From: Cacconaster sp045641345
GTDB taxonomy: Bacteria; Bacteroidota; Bacteroidia; Bacteroidales; UBA932
Length of the DNA stretch: 43,287 nucleotides
Direction: 5' to 3'
Assembly: GCA_045641345.1 (NCBI GenBank)
Contig: JAZUGR010000001.1
Coordinates: forward strand, 1 to 43,287
The notes beneath the pieces were generated by a model. The model did no database searches, had not been told where the DNA came from, and worked only from the letters and a program-made list of their open reading frames with translations. Of the stretch, positions 16,157 through 27,234 are shown one piece after another (the first letter of the stretch is position 1; the number at the start of each line of letters is the position of its first letter). The position numbers and the translations under genes are program-made.

Positions 16157-17506
16157 ATGAAAATAGTCATTGCGGGAGCCGGTGAAGTCGGGTGTCATCT
16201 GGCCAAGATGCTCAGCGAGGGATACCACGACATAACCATCATCGACAGCGACGAAGACCAGCTCAACATCGTGAGCCAGACGATGGACGTGCTCACGGTT
16301 GCAGGCAGCCCCACCTCCATCGAGGTGCTCCACAGGGCCGAAGTCGAAAATGCCGACCTGTTCGTGGCCGTAAGCCCGGCCAAGGCGCAGGACGTCAATA
16401 TAGTATCCGCAATGCTCGCCAAGAGGATGGGGGCCCGCAAGGTCACCTGCCGCGTCAACAACGCCGAATACCTTGAGCCCGAAAACAAGCTTATATTCAA
16501 GGACCTCGGCATCGACCTCCTCTTCTATCCCGAAAAGATTGCCGCTTCCGAAATCGGCGACCTGCTGCGCAAGAGCGAAATGTCGGAATTCATGAATTTC
16601 GCCCACGGCCGTCTGCAGCTCATCTCGTTCCGCCTCTACGAAGGCTCCAACCTCATCGACAAGGCCATGTCGGAATTCGACTACCCCACCGACAACCTCC
16701 CCTTCAGGACCGTCGCCATAGTGCGGGGCGACGAAACCTTCATCCCCCGCAAGGACACCATCCTCAAGGCACACGACCTCCTCTTCGTGATAGCGCGCCG
16801 CGAGGCGGTGGGAGAGCTTATGGCCTCTTCCGGCAAGGAAGACATCGTGATCAAGCGGCTCGCCATTCTGGGAGGCGGGCGTATCGGCGAAATGGTTGCG
16901 AAGGAGTTTGAAAAGAGCGCCGAATTCATCAAGATCATCGAGATAAACAAGGAGAAGTGCGAGGCGCTCTCCGAGAAGCTCAACAAAACGATAATCATCA
17001 ACGGCGACGGGCGCAACTCCGACTTCCTGTACGAAGATGACATCCGCTCGTGCGACGCCTTCGTAGCCGTGACCTCCTCTTCCGAAACCAACGTGCTGGC
17101 CTGCGTGGCAGCCAAGAAGATGGGAGTGAGCAAGACCATAGCGGAGGTGGAGAACCTCGAGTACATCTCGCTCGCCGAGGAGATGGGCATCGACTCGGTG
17201 ATCAACAAGAAACTCATCACCGCCGGCAGGATTTTCCGCTTCACTATGAGCGACAAGGTGCGCACCATCAAGTGCCTCAACGGGTCCGACGCCGACGTGG
17301 TTGAATATATCGTCAACCCCGACAGCCTCATCACCAAAGGCCCGCTCCGCTCGCTGCATTTCCCCAAGGATGCAGTGATAGGAGGAGTTATCCGCGGATC
17401 CGACACCATAATCGCAGTTGGAGACACCCTCATCAAGCCCTACGACCGTGTGGCGGTGTTCGCCCTGCCCGATGCGGTGAAGGATGTGGAAAGATTCTTT
17501 GCCTGA
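16157..17506 (+). CDS. trkA: Trk potassium uptake regulatory subunit TrkA
   Basis: Cytosolic NAD-binding subunit that gates TrkH/TrkG potassium channels. The start MKIVIAGAGEVGCHLAKML gives 449 residues with two repeated RCK units: Rossmann motifs at about residues 5-12 and 232-240 (LAILGGGRIGEMVAKE), each followed by a TrkA_C domain (FRTVAIVRGDETFIPRK; IGGVIRGSDTIIAVGDTLI). Expected length is about 450-458. The channel gene trkH, often next to it, is absent here; the following gene converges and overlaps. A TAATATTG (16127-16134) could be a weak -7 box 23 bases upstream. Confidence 0.95.
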   Translation: MKIVIAGAGEVGCHLAKMLSEGYHDITIIDSDEDQLNIVSQTMDVLTVAGSPTSIEVLHRAEVENADLFVAVSPAKAQDVNIVSAMLAKRMGARKVTCRVNNAEYLEPENKLIFKDLGIDLLFYPEKIAASEIGDLLRKSEMSEFMNFAHGRLQLISFRLYEGSNLIDKAMSEFDYPTDNLPFRTVAIVRGDETFIPRKDTILKAHDLLFVIARREAVGELMASSGKEDIVIKRLAILGGGRIGEMVAKEFEKSAEFIKIIEINKEKCEALSEKLNKTIIINGDGRNSDFLYEDDIRSCDAFVAVTSSSETNVLACVAAKKMGVSKTIAEVENLEYISLAEEMGIDSVINKKLITAGRIFRFTMSDKVRTIKCLNGSDADVVEYIVNPDSLITKGPLRSLHFPKDAVIGGVIRGSDTIIAVGDTLIKPYDRVAVFALPDAVKDVERFFA

Positions 17507-17958
17507 GCCGAAGCGAGGACCTTGTAGCGGAAGGCCCGCGCCCGGATTCCATAGGTTTTCATAAGGTAGTGGTTCATCGCCCTTTCGGAAGTGAATCCGC
17601 TCAGTTCGGCAATCTCCGATATCTTGAGCCGGCACGTCCTGATGTCCGACACCAGGCAGGCTGCGTAGCGCACCCTGAAGGAGTTGATGTATGAGTTGAA
17701 CCCACCGCGCGATGCAAGCGCACGCGAAAGATACGCCCGGTTCGTACCCACCTCCGCGGCCAGCATTTCGGCCGACAACGTCTTGTTCAGGAAAAGCCTC
17801 TTGCCGTAGACGGCCTTCGCACACAGGCCGAGAATCCGCTCCCGCTGCAGGGCCTCCGAGTCGGAGGCCGGCTCGCGCAGGCGGGCCGAGAGACGCCTTA
17901 TCATCCATCGCAGCACAAGGATGCACCTTGATTCAATGCGCCCTTTTCCTCGCTTCAT
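17440..17958 (-). CDS. AraC-family helix-turn-helix protein (second of a pair)
   Basis: A 172-residue protein with an AraC/XylS-type DNA-binding domain at about residues 60-150. The first HTH region is LSAEMLAAEVGTNRAYLSRAL, followed by FNSYINSFRVRYAACL and the second HTH, ISEIAELSGFTSERAMNHY. The N-terminus is short and basic, with a possible weak membrane-facing helix. It overlaps the upstream AraC-like gene by 26 bases and its 3' end overlaps the convergent trkA by 67 bases. No sensor domain is present, so the ligand is unknown. The two regulators are paralogues judging from aligned motifs. Confidence 0.8.
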   Translation of the reverse strand: MKRGKGRIESRCILVLRWMIRRLSARLREPASDSEALQRERILGLCAKAVYGKRLFLNKTLSAEMLAAEVGTNRAYLSRALASRGGFNSYINSFRVRYAACLVSDIRTCRLKISEIAELSGFTSERAMNHYLMKTYGIRARAFRYKVLASAQAKNLSTSFTASGRANTATRS

Positions 17959-18502
17959 TCCCGCTTTTCCTCAAAAAGTCACGGCACCACTCCGCCGGGG
18001 TGTAGCCGGTGCTGCGGCCGAATGCCGTATTGAAAGTGGTCTGGGAGTTGAAGCCCACCATCTCACGCAGTTCTCCGGTGGAAAGGTCGGGATTGAGCGA
18101 AAAGAGCCGCATCGCCTCCCGCACCCTGAAATAGTGTATCAGCTGGCAGAAGTTCTTGCCGGTCTTCTGCTTGATGGCCCTCGACAGCTGGGTTTCGCTG
18201 GTATCGAGCCTGAGGGCTATCTCGGTAATGCGGACATCGGGTTTGAGATAGAGCTTCTCCGTCTCCATAAGGGCGAAGAGGCGCTCCTTGAGCCTCTGGT
18301 AGGAGTCGCAGGCGGCCACGTCTTCAAAAAACCGCTCCTTCCCCTCATCGGGCGGGGAACCGGAGACATAACCGATGGTCAAAGGTTGCGGAGGCAGCGG
18401 CGGGGCAGCCGTTCCCCTTGCTTTCTTGAGGCGCAACAGCAACACTGCCACCGAGGCGGAGAGGGCGACGCACACAAACAGTAGAAAAAAGACAGCGTCC
18501 AT
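17933..18502 (-). CDS. membrane-anchored AraC-family regulator (first of a pair)
   Basis: A 189-residue protein with one N-terminal hydrophobic helix (FFLLFVCVALSASVAVLLL, about residues 5-23), a short linker and an AraC domain from about residue 75: ITEIALRLDTSETQLSRAI, then FCQLIHYFRVREAMRLF and LREMVGFNSQTTFNTAFGRS with the TGYTPAEW end typical of HTH_18. A DNA-binding domain tied directly to the membrane resembles the output end of larger Bacteroidetes sensor regulators, without the sensor. It lies 82 bases after yitT. The second AraC gene overlaps its end, so the two proteins are probably made together and may form a heterodimer. Confidence 0.85.
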   Translation of the reverse strand: MDAVFFLLFVCVALSASVAVLLLRLKKARGTAAPPLPPQPLTIGYVSGSPPDEGKERFFEDVAACDSYQRLKERLFALMETEKLYLKPDVRITEIALRLDTSETQLSRAIKQKTGKNFCQLIHYFRVREAMRLFSLNPDLSTGELREMVGFNSQTTFNTAFGRSTGYTPAEWCRDFLRKSGNEARKRAH

Positions 18503-18584
18503 AGCAAAAATGTTACGGACGCTAAACTACCCAACGGGGTTATAAGTCTGAAATCAAAAATCTAATACCTTCCCTCGGAGAGGG

Positions 18585-19511
18585 TCAACGGTGTTTTACA
18601 ACATCCTGCAGGGATTTGTTGTTTTTTATCTTGTCGAATCCCTCACCATACACGCCCATAACGGTACCTACCGACGTGAAGGCCGAAGGATCCTCCTCCT
18701 TTATTATGGCCATCACACCATCCAGCTGCGTTTTCCGCATTATAGCCAGAAGCACCCTGACATCGCTCTTCGAATACCACCCCTCGGCGGTTATCACCGA
18801 AACCCCGCGGTGCTCCTCGCGCATTATGCGGTCAGCTATCACATCGTATTTTTTGGAAAATACGAAAAGTTGCACGCATTGCCTGTTAGACTGAAGCACG
18901 TGGTCGAGAGTGGTGCTGAAAATCCCCACTATCACGAAACCGTAGATAACGGTGGCCACCCTGGCTCCCCAGCCGCTTTCGGAGGGGATAATGAGCGAAG
19001 AGGCTATGATGAATACATCGAGGAACAATATCACATGGCCCGGCGATATGTCGTAGAATTTGTTGAATACCAGCGCTATTATGTCGGTGCCGCCGCTGCT
19101 GCCCCCGTTGGCCACCATCATCGACACGCCCACTCCTGTCAGCCCGCCGCCGATTATGGCGCAGAGCAGCTTGCCGTTGGCTATCGACACGCTGGCTATG
19201 AAATCTTCCGGAATCACCTCCGGGAACACCCTGAGCAGCAGGCTGAGCAGCGCCACGGCATATACCGTGCGCACTCCGAACCCCTTGCCCAGCACCTTGA
19301 CCGAGACCAGCAGCAATATCGAATTGATTACCGCAAAAGTGTAGCTCATCTTGATGCCGGTGCAGTACTGCATAATGGCGCTGATACCCGACACGCCTCC
19401 CGAAACCATATGGTGGGGCAGGATGAATATGGTCCAGGCCAGACAGTATATGAGAGCTCCGAGCGTTATCAGGAGATAAGCGCGGAACACCTTCATCTTG
19501 CTTTCTTTCAT
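18585..19511 (-). CDS. YitT family membrane protein (DUF161-DUF2179)
   Basis: Integral membrane protein of unknown transport function. The 308 residues begin with several hydrophobic helices (LITLGALIYCLAWTIFILP; a glycine-rich GGGLTGVGVSMMVANGGSSGGTD-like segment at about 121-143), giving five or six membrane spans. A C-terminal soluble DUF2179 domain follows (about residues 218-300), beginning near QLFVFSKKYDVIADRI. A second in-frame ATG (MKVFRA, 19496) could be the true start. It is the last gene of the operon that begins at 26205 and lies 15 bases after leuS. Confidence 0.92.
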   Translation of the reverse strand: MKESKMKVFRAYLLITLGALIYCLAWTIFILPHHMVSGGVSGISAIMQYCTGIKMSYTFAVINSILLLVSVKVLGKGFGVRTVYAVALLSLLLRVFPEVIPEDFIASVSIANGKLLCAIIGGGLTGVGVSMMVANGGSSGGTDIIALVFNKFYDISPGHVILFLDVFIIASSLIIPSESGWGARVATVIYGFVIVGIFSTTLDHVLQSNRQCVQLFVFSKKYDVIADRIMREEHRGVSVITAEGWYSKSDVRVLLAIMRKTQLDGVMAIIKEEDPSAFTSVGTVMGVYGEGFDKIKNNKSLQDVVKHR

Positions 19512-19526
19512 AGCCGGAATTTATTA

Positions 19527-22238
<2,712 letters not shown>

Positions 22239-22248
22239 GTTCGTATGA

Positions 22249-23592
22249 TTATTTTTTCTTTTTCGTATTGAGGCCCTTGAGCCCTATCGAGTAGTTCGAC
22301 GAAAGGCGGAACTCCACCGGAAGGGTGATGCGGGTCCTGACCGCCTTGCCCTTGATTTTGGCGGCAATCCAGTCGGGCGAGGCCGAAACCACGCGGAGCA
22401 CTTCTTCGTCGAGAAGCGGATCGATGCCCTTGACGATGGCCACGTTGGACACCTTGCCGTTCTTTTCGACCACAAAGGTTACGGTAACCTTGCCCTGTAT
22501 CCCCTCGTCGACGGCCTCCTGCGGATACTTGAGGTATTTGTACACCCAGGCCGAAAGGAAGTGCTTCTCGTCGGAATGGAAGAACTGGGCGCGCTTGTCG
22601 CAGTCGGCCGGATAGAATATCGTGTCGCCCCCGTCGTCAAACACCACTGGAGCCTTCTCCTCAACCGGAGAGAGGTCGCTTCGGCAGGAGATGGTCTTGA
22701 GGAAATAGAACACATAGTTGCATATCCTCTCGAGGCCCTGATATGAAACCAGCTGCGGGGTATCCCCCACCGTGTGGTATTCGTGCGTCATTCCGGTGGT
22801 GAAGAGGAACACCGGGATGCCCTTTTCGTAGAAGGGCATATGGTCGGAGTTCTGCACCGTGCCCCCGAACATTGAGGGAGGCGTGACCACAGGCTCGTCG
22901 AGGACCGCTTCGAGTATTGAGCTCTCCTGTGTCTTGCCGTACGAGGAGAACACGCGGAAACGGCTGCGGTCGTCACCCCGGCCAAGCATGTCCAGGATTA
23001 CCGCGGCCTTGACCTTGTCCATTCCGGGGAAAGCCCTGTTGGCAAAATACCACGAACCTGCCAGACCGCATTCCGAAGCGCCGAAGGCTACCAGCAGCAC
23101 GCTCCTGCGGAAATGGAAGTCGCAGGAGGAGATGAGCTTTGCCAGCTCGATGAGGGCAGCCACCCCGGAGGCATTGTCGTCGGCCCCCGGAAAGATGCGT
23201 TTGACCCTCTGCCCGTCAACTGTCGTTTCGACCGACCCCACGTTGTCGACGTGCGCCCCGACCAGGATATATTCGTGCTTGAGGACAGGATCGTAGCCCT
23301 CGACCACACCCACGACGTTGCGCGAGGCAATGTCCCCTTTCGGAGTCGTGATGGTGAAATCCTGCCCCTCGACCGGAGTAAGCATCACCACCCCGGCATC
23401 CCTGAAGCGGTTGTACACGTATTCTGCGGCGAGGCGCTCGCCGTCACTGCCTGCCCTGCGCCCCTCGAGGGAGTCGGAGCACAGATATTCCACATGGCCG
23501 CGCAGCGAATCGGATATAATAAAATTTTGTGCAGCTGAACTGACGGCTGCACAAAACAAGAGAATCGCTGACAGGGCCGCGCGGGGTACCAT
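22249..23592 (-). CDS. M28-family zinc peptidase fused to a TonB C-terminal domain
   Basis: Exported protein of 447 residues with a signal peptide (about residues 1-21, ending SSAAQ). The M28 aminopeptidase core shows metal-site residues in VGAHVDN (His114), GADDNASG (Asp138 or 139), SECGLAGS (Glu174), VILDMLGRG (Asp201) and EYHTVGDT (His273). After about residue 350 comes a TonB_C-like domain (KYPQEAVDEGIQGKVTVTF, then VVEKNGKVSNVAIVKG), usually seen in energy transducers or as a periplasmic binding module. The start codon shares one base with the gcvT stop. It is likely periplasmic or surface-facing; the peptide substrate is unknown. Confidence 0.88.
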   Translation of the reverse strand: MVPRAALSAILLFCAAVSSAAQNFIISDSLRGHVEYLCSDSLEGRRAGSDGERLAAEYVYNRFRDAGVVMLTPVEGQDFTITTPKGDIASRNVVGVVEGYDPVLKHEYILVGAHVDNVGSVETTVDGQRVKRIFPGADDNASGVAALIELAKLISSCDFHFRRSVLLVAFGASECGLAGSWYFANRAFPGMDKVKAAVILDMLGRGDDRSRFRVFSSYGKTQESSILEAVLDEPVVTPPSMFGGTVQNSDHMPFYEKGIPVFLFTTGMTHEYHTVGDTPQLVSYQGLERICNYVFYFLKTISCRSDLSPVEEKAPVVFDDGGDTIFYPADCDKRAQFFHSDEKHFLSAWVYKYLKYPQEAVDEGIQGKVTVTFVVEKNGKVSNVAIVKGIDPLLDEEVLRVVSASPDWIAAKIKGKAVRTRITLPVEFRLSSNYSIGLKGLNTKKKK

Positions 23593-24698
23593 TATTTCTT
23601 GTAGAAAGGTGCCTTTACCACTATCGCCTTCAGGAGGTGTCCGCGGATGTCGATATAGATTTCAGAGCCCGCCTTGTTGAAGGGAGCGTCAACATATCCC
23701 ATTCCTATGGCCTTCTTGACCGAAGGGCCCATCGTGCCCGATGTCACGTGCCCGATCTTGGCGCCCGAAGCGTCGCAGATGGGCATTTCGTGGCGTGCGA
23801 TGCCGCGGTCGACGAGCTCGAAGGCAACCAGACGGCGCTTCACGCCCTCAGCCTTCTGGGCCTCGAGGAATTTGCGGTCGACGAAGTCGCCCTTCGCGTC
23901 GTTGAACTTGGTGATCCAGCCCAGACCGGCCTCGAGAGGGGAGGTGGTATCATCGATGTCGTTGCCGTACAGGCAGAAGCCCATTTCCAGACGGAGAGTG
24001 TCGCGGGCGCCGAGTCCGATGGGCTTGATGCCGTAAGGCTCGCCTGCTTCGAATACCGCCTTCCAGAGCTTGTCGCCATATTCGTTGGGGACGTATACCT
24101 CGCATCCGCCGCTGCCGGTGTAGCCGGTTGTGGAGAAGATTGCGTCGGGAATGCCGGCCACCTCAATCTGCTTGAAGGTGTAGTATTCCATCGAAAGGAC
24201 ATCCTCCTTGCAGAGTTTCTGCATTACTTCCATTGCCTTGGGGCCCTGGATGGCCAGCTGGCAGGTTTCGTCGGATGCATTGCGCAGCTCCTTGCCCACC
24301 GTCATACCGAACTTGGCGGCAAACGAGCAGAGGTGGTTCCAGCCCTTCTCGATATTGGCCGCATTGACGGCGAGGAGATACTTGGTGGTGCTGAAGCAGT
24401 AGATGATGAAGTCATCAACTATGCCTCCGCGGCCATTGGGGAAGCAGGTGTACTGCGCCTTGCCGGGGAAAAGCACCGACACGTCGTTGGTGGATACGTA
24501 CTGGAGGAAAGGCAGGGCATTCTCTCCGGTCACCCATATTTCGCCCATATGGGAAACGTCGAATACGCCGACGCCTTCACGCACCGTGGCATGTTCTTCA
24601 TTTATGCCGGTATATTGTATCGGCATATTGTAACCGGCAAACGGCGCCATCTTGGCTCCGAGAGCAATGTGTTTTTCGGTGAATACTGTGTTTTTCAT
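23592..24698 (-). CDS. gcvT: glycine cleavage system T protein (aminomethyltransferase)
   Basis: Tetrahydrofolate-dependent step of glycine cleavage, releasing ammonia and methylene-THF from the aminomethyl-lipoyl H protein. The 368-residue protein has the start MKNTVFTEKHIALGAKMAPFAGY, the folate-site segments GVFDVSHMGEIWVTG and TGYTGSGGCEVY, DTLRLEMGFCLYGNDID and the C-terminal GHVTSGTMGPSVKKAIGMGY. It lies two bases after the SPOR-like lipoprotein gene and overlaps the M28 gene by one base. The other gcv genes are not in the window and no glycine riboswitch is present. Confidence 0.96.
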   Translation of the reverse strand: MKNTVFTEKHIALGAKMAPFAGYNMPIQYTGINEEHATVREGVGVFDVSHMGEIWVTGENALPFLQYVSTNDVSVLFPGKAQYTCFPNGRGGIVDDFIIYCFSTTKYLLAVNAANIEKGWNHLCSFAAKFGMTVGKELRNASDETCQLAIQGPKAMEVMQKLCKEDVLSMEYYTFKQIEVAGIPDAIFSTTGYTGSGGCEVYVPNEYGDKLWKAVFEAGEPYGIKPIGLGARDTLRLEMGFCLYGNDIDDTTSPLEAGLGWITKFNDAKGDFVDRKFLEAQKAEGVKRRLVAFELVDRGIARHEMPICDASGAKIGHVTSGTMGPSVKKAIGMGYVDAPFNKAGSEIYIDIRGHLLKAIVVKAPFYKK

Positions 24699-24700
24699 AA

Positions 24701-25183
24701 CTATCTGATATGTTTTTTACTCTTTGTGCTGTCATAAACCCAGGCCTGCTCGCCGAAGTGGCCCGCGGCGGCGAACGATGCCACCATTTCAGCCGCGGCG
24801 TTGGAATCGTCGGTACCCAGGATAGCCACGTATTGTGCGCCGCTTGGCAGGTCTATTGTAAAGGGACTGTATCCGTATTTCCTGAGAGCGGACATATGCT
24901 TTTCAGCATTGGCCTTTACGCCGAAAAAGCCTGTGATGACATTGTAGCGCTTCAATCCCTGCGACGGCTGCGAATCTGCCGGCAGGGAATCAGTCTCGGC
25001 CCGGGCTGCGGCCGCAGCTGCCGCAACGCTGTCCTGAAGCGCCTTGACGCGGATTTCGTGCTTCTTGCGCATTACCGCCAGATCGGCGGAGGTGGGCTTG
25101 CCCAGCGCAGAGCGCACCATATCGCATCCCGGCAAAGCCAGGACCGCTGCGAGGGAGATAGCGACAAATCCTTTCAGTTTCAT
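24701..25183 (-). CDS. SPOR-like lipoprotein
   Basis: A 160-residue lipoprotein starting MKLKGFVAISLAAVLALPGC, with lipobox Cys20. The start overlaps the stop of the FISUMP gene as ATGA, which supports it over the longer frame. An Ala-rich coiled stretch (about 45-70) leads to a C-terminal domain (YNVITGFFGVKANAEKHMSA, then QYVAILGTDDSNAAAEMVAS). This has the look of a SPOR peptidoglycan-binding fold, a weak match by eye. It may sit in the outer membrane and bind denuded glycan strands; this is an inference. Confidence 0.75.
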   Translation of the reverse strand: MKLKGFVAISLAAVLALPGCDMVRSALGKPTSADLAVMRKKHEIRVKALQDSVAAAAAAARAETDSLPADSQPSQGLKRYNVITGFFGVKANAEKHMSALRKYGYSPFTIDLPSGAQYVAILGTDDSNAAAEMVASFAAAGHFGEQAWVYDSTKSKKHIR

Positions 25184-26205
25184 TGGATATCCTGCTGCGT
25201 TACTGGTTTGACACATCTTACCGGAGCGGCCCATCCCTCCTTGGAGGTGAATGCCGACGGCATTGCGGTTTCATTGTAATAGACGTATCTGTAATATGCC
25301 TTGTCGCCGTCGGCGAAGGAACTCCAGAAGAATGCGTACTTGCCGTATTTGAGGAATTCCTTGCTCGAGGTGTTGTAGTACCCGGTAGGGATTGCATTCC
25401 AACCGATATCGTTGGTGTGACGATTGTCATACGAGTAGGGCCACATCAGTGATCCGTTGAACGACGCCTCGGCCGAAAGGAGAACTCCCGCATCGGGCCA
25501 TCTGCCCGAAAAAGGCTGAGGCGAGCCTGTCACCGCAGCGGCGAGATCCTCCCAATCCTCGGCGGTGGGAACACTCCACCCTTCCGGGCACGCACCCTGC
25601 GGCCCGTTGCCCAAACCGCTGCCGGATTCTCCGCCGGTAGCCTCGTTCCAAGTATACATACGGCCGAACGACGAGTGGGTGACCGGAGAATCTCCGTAGG
25701 CCACTCCGGCCCCGCTCCAGGCCAGGTTCTGCGCAAACCAGTACAGGGAGCCGACCCTGACGGTGTCGTAATCCATATCGTCACGCGAGTCCCTGAACAC
25801 TCCGGCAGGACTTGCGATGCCCTTCAGGGAACCATTCCTTTCAGGATTGACCGTTGTGAACATCTTGGTGGTGTATGATGCATAGTACCCATCGGCGAAT
25901 GCGAAGGCGGTTATGGCATAGGTGCCCAGGCTGTCGGGAACCTCACCGATTATGACGGGCGAAACCACCGTGTCATTGAACATACTGTTGCACGACCATT
26001 TATAGACGTGCTCCTCCGGTTTGGTTATGCCTGAAGCCTCGGAGGTGACAGTCGAAGATGCCTTTACGAAGGAGGGAAAATCGAACTTCACCTCGCCCTC
26101 CATATAGGGTTTGGTCTCCTCCGCATCGTTCTTCTTGCACGAAGAGCACAAGCAGACTGCGATGAAACCGCACAGGATGAATGTGTATGACAAGAACCTC
26201 CTCAT
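25180..26205 (-). CDS. FISUMP-domain lipoprotein
   Basis: A 341-residue surface or periplasmic lipoprotein with an N-terminal signal and lipobox ending CLCSSC (Cys23). The middle (about 35-125) looks like a bacterial Ig/PKD-like segment with KWSCNSMFNDTVVSPV. The C-terminal half matches the Fibrobacter succinogenes major paralogous domain: the value-label form YDTVRVGSLYWFAQNLAW, YTWNEATGG, GACPEGWSVPTAEDWEDL and a closing AAPVRCVKP. The function of such domains is not known. It is the first gene of the operon running to yitT and is divergent from apbE with only 47 bases between the starts. Confidence 0.88.
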   Translation of the reverse strand: MRRFLSYTFILCGFIAVCLCSSCKKNDAEETKPYMEGEVKFDFPSFVKASSTVTSEASGITKPEEHVYKWSCNSMFNDTVVSPVIIGEVPDSLGTYAITAFAFADGYYASYTTKMFTTVNPERNGSLKGIASPAGVFRDSRDDMDYDTVRVGSLYWFAQNLAWSGAGVAYGDSPVTHSSFGRMYTWNEATGGESGSGLGNGPQGACPEGWSVPTAEDWEDLAAAVTGSPQPFSGRWPDAGVLLSAEASFNGSLMWPYSYDNRHTNDIGWNAIPTGYYNTSSKEFLKYGKYAFFWSSFADGDKAYYRYVYYNETAMPSAFTSKEGWAAPVRCVKPVTQQDIQ

Positions 26206-26213
26206 CAGGCAGC

Positions 26214-26244
26214 TTTGGATTAGACCGCAAATATGCTAATTTTG
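26214..26244 (+). promoter_or_regulatory. consensus promoter of apbE, leaving almost no leader
   Basis: TTTG (26214-26217), 19 bases, TAATTTTG (26237-26244) is a perfect match to the Bacteroidetes consensus. The apbE start lies 8 bases after the -7 box, so the transcript would start at or just before the ATG and be leaderless or nearly so. Confidence 0.7.
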
Positions 26245-26259
26245 CCTGTCGTATGCAAA
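26228..26259 (-). promoter_or_regulatory. promoter of the FISUMP-gcvT-leuS operon
   Basis: On the minus strand TTTG (26259-26256), 20 bases, CATATTTG (26235-26228; one mismatch) gives a promoter 22 bases upstream of the lipoprotein start. It overlaps the apbE promoter on the opposite strand, and its -33 box lies inside the first codons of apbE. Confidence 0.5.
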
Positions 26260-27194
26260 TTTACAGACACATACTTTGCGCTGCGGCATCCACGCTTGCG
26301 CTTTTTGTGAGCGCTTGCGGCAATTTTCCGCAGTACGTACGCTTTTCAGGCTTCGCCCAGGGCGGAACCTACGGAATTGTCTGTGAACTTCCCGACCCAT
26401 ACGCAGCGGGCAGGATTGCGGATTCCATAGACACGCTCCTTCTGGAGATCGACAACTCCCTGTCGGGTTACAACAGAGGTTCCATCCTCTCCCGCATCAA
26501 CGGGGGAGAAGACATTCCCCTTGACGGGCACTTCCTCCGCGTTATGGAAATTTCACGGGAGATGCACAGGGAAAGCGGCGGAGCGTTCGATCCTTCGGCG
26601 GGCCCGTTGTTCGACCTGTGGGGCTTCGGCTTCACCACAGGGGACGAGGTTTCCCGCGAAGCCGTGGACAGCGTGATGCAGTTCGTGGGAATGGATCATT
26701 TTTCCCTGGACACTCTGGAAGACGGCACCATCCACCTCAGGAAGGATGACCCCCGCTGCAGGCTCAATTTCAACGCCGTTGCGCAGGGCTATACCTGCGA
26801 TGCGGCAGGCAATCTGCTCAGAAGGGAGGGCTGCCGCAATTTTCTGGTGGAGATCGGAGGGGAGATTCTTTGCGCCGGTGTGAATCCCAAGGGGGAGAAA
26901 TGGGCGGTCGGAGTGGAAAAACCGGAAGCGGAAGAGCCGGGCGGGATTGGCGACGGGGAGCGGCTTCTGAAAGACACTTTGCGCGTCACCGACTGCGCCG
27001 TGGTCACCTCCGGCAACTACCGCAAGCACAACGACAAGGGCGGGCGCAGCCGCGGCCACATCATAGACCCGCGTACCGGTATGCCGACAGAAGAAATTCT
27101 GCGCAGCGAAACCGTAATAGTCCCCTGCGCAGAATCAGATTATCCCTGTGCCGTAGCCGACGCCAGAGCCACGGTGAAGTGTATCGGAGAATAG
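26253..27194 (+). CDS. apbE: FAD:protein FMN transferase lipoprotein, C-terminally short
   Basis: ApbE attaches FMN to threonines of respiratory proteins such as Nqr/Rnf subunits. The start MQIYRHILCAAASTLALFVS gives a lipoprotein signal with SAC at about residues 20-22. Core motifs are present: GTYGI, DNSLSGYNRGSILSRIN, GGAFDPSAGPLFDLWGFG, LNFNAVAQGYTCD, GGEILCAGVNPKGEKWAVGV, SGNYRKH and HIIDPRTGMP. The protein ends 313 residues in, right after the conserved ADARATVKCIG motif, while relatives continue for about 30-40 residues. The stop lies 40 bases before a dispersed repeat copy. It may be a damaged allele or a minimal form. Confidence 0.88.
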   Translation: MQIYRHILCAAASTLALFVSACGNFPQYVRFSGFAQGGTYGIVCELPDPYAAGRIADSIDTLLLEIDNSLSGYNRGSILSRINGGEDIPLDGHFLRVMEISREMHRESGGAFDPSAGPLFDLWGFGFTTGDEVSREAVDSVMQFVGMDHFSLDTLEDGTIHLRKDDPRCRLNFNAVAQGYTCDAAGNLLRREGCRNFLVEIGGEILCAGVNPKGEKWAVGVEKPEAEEPGGIGDGERLLKDTLRVTDCAVVTSGNYRKHNDKGGRSRGHIIDPRTGMPTEEILRSETVIVPCAESDYPCAVADARATVKCIGE

Positions 27195-27234
27195 CCGGCA
27201 ATCTGTCAAATGGCCGAACTCCTGCTTGGAATTG

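Noticed and set aside
16115..17926. A 603-codon open frame on the minus strand
   Set aside because: Antisense to trkA and in a different frame from the AraC gene; no recognisable domain.
24699..25183. Glycine riboswitch before gcvT
   Set aside because: gcvT starts two bases after another gene; there is no leader to hold one.
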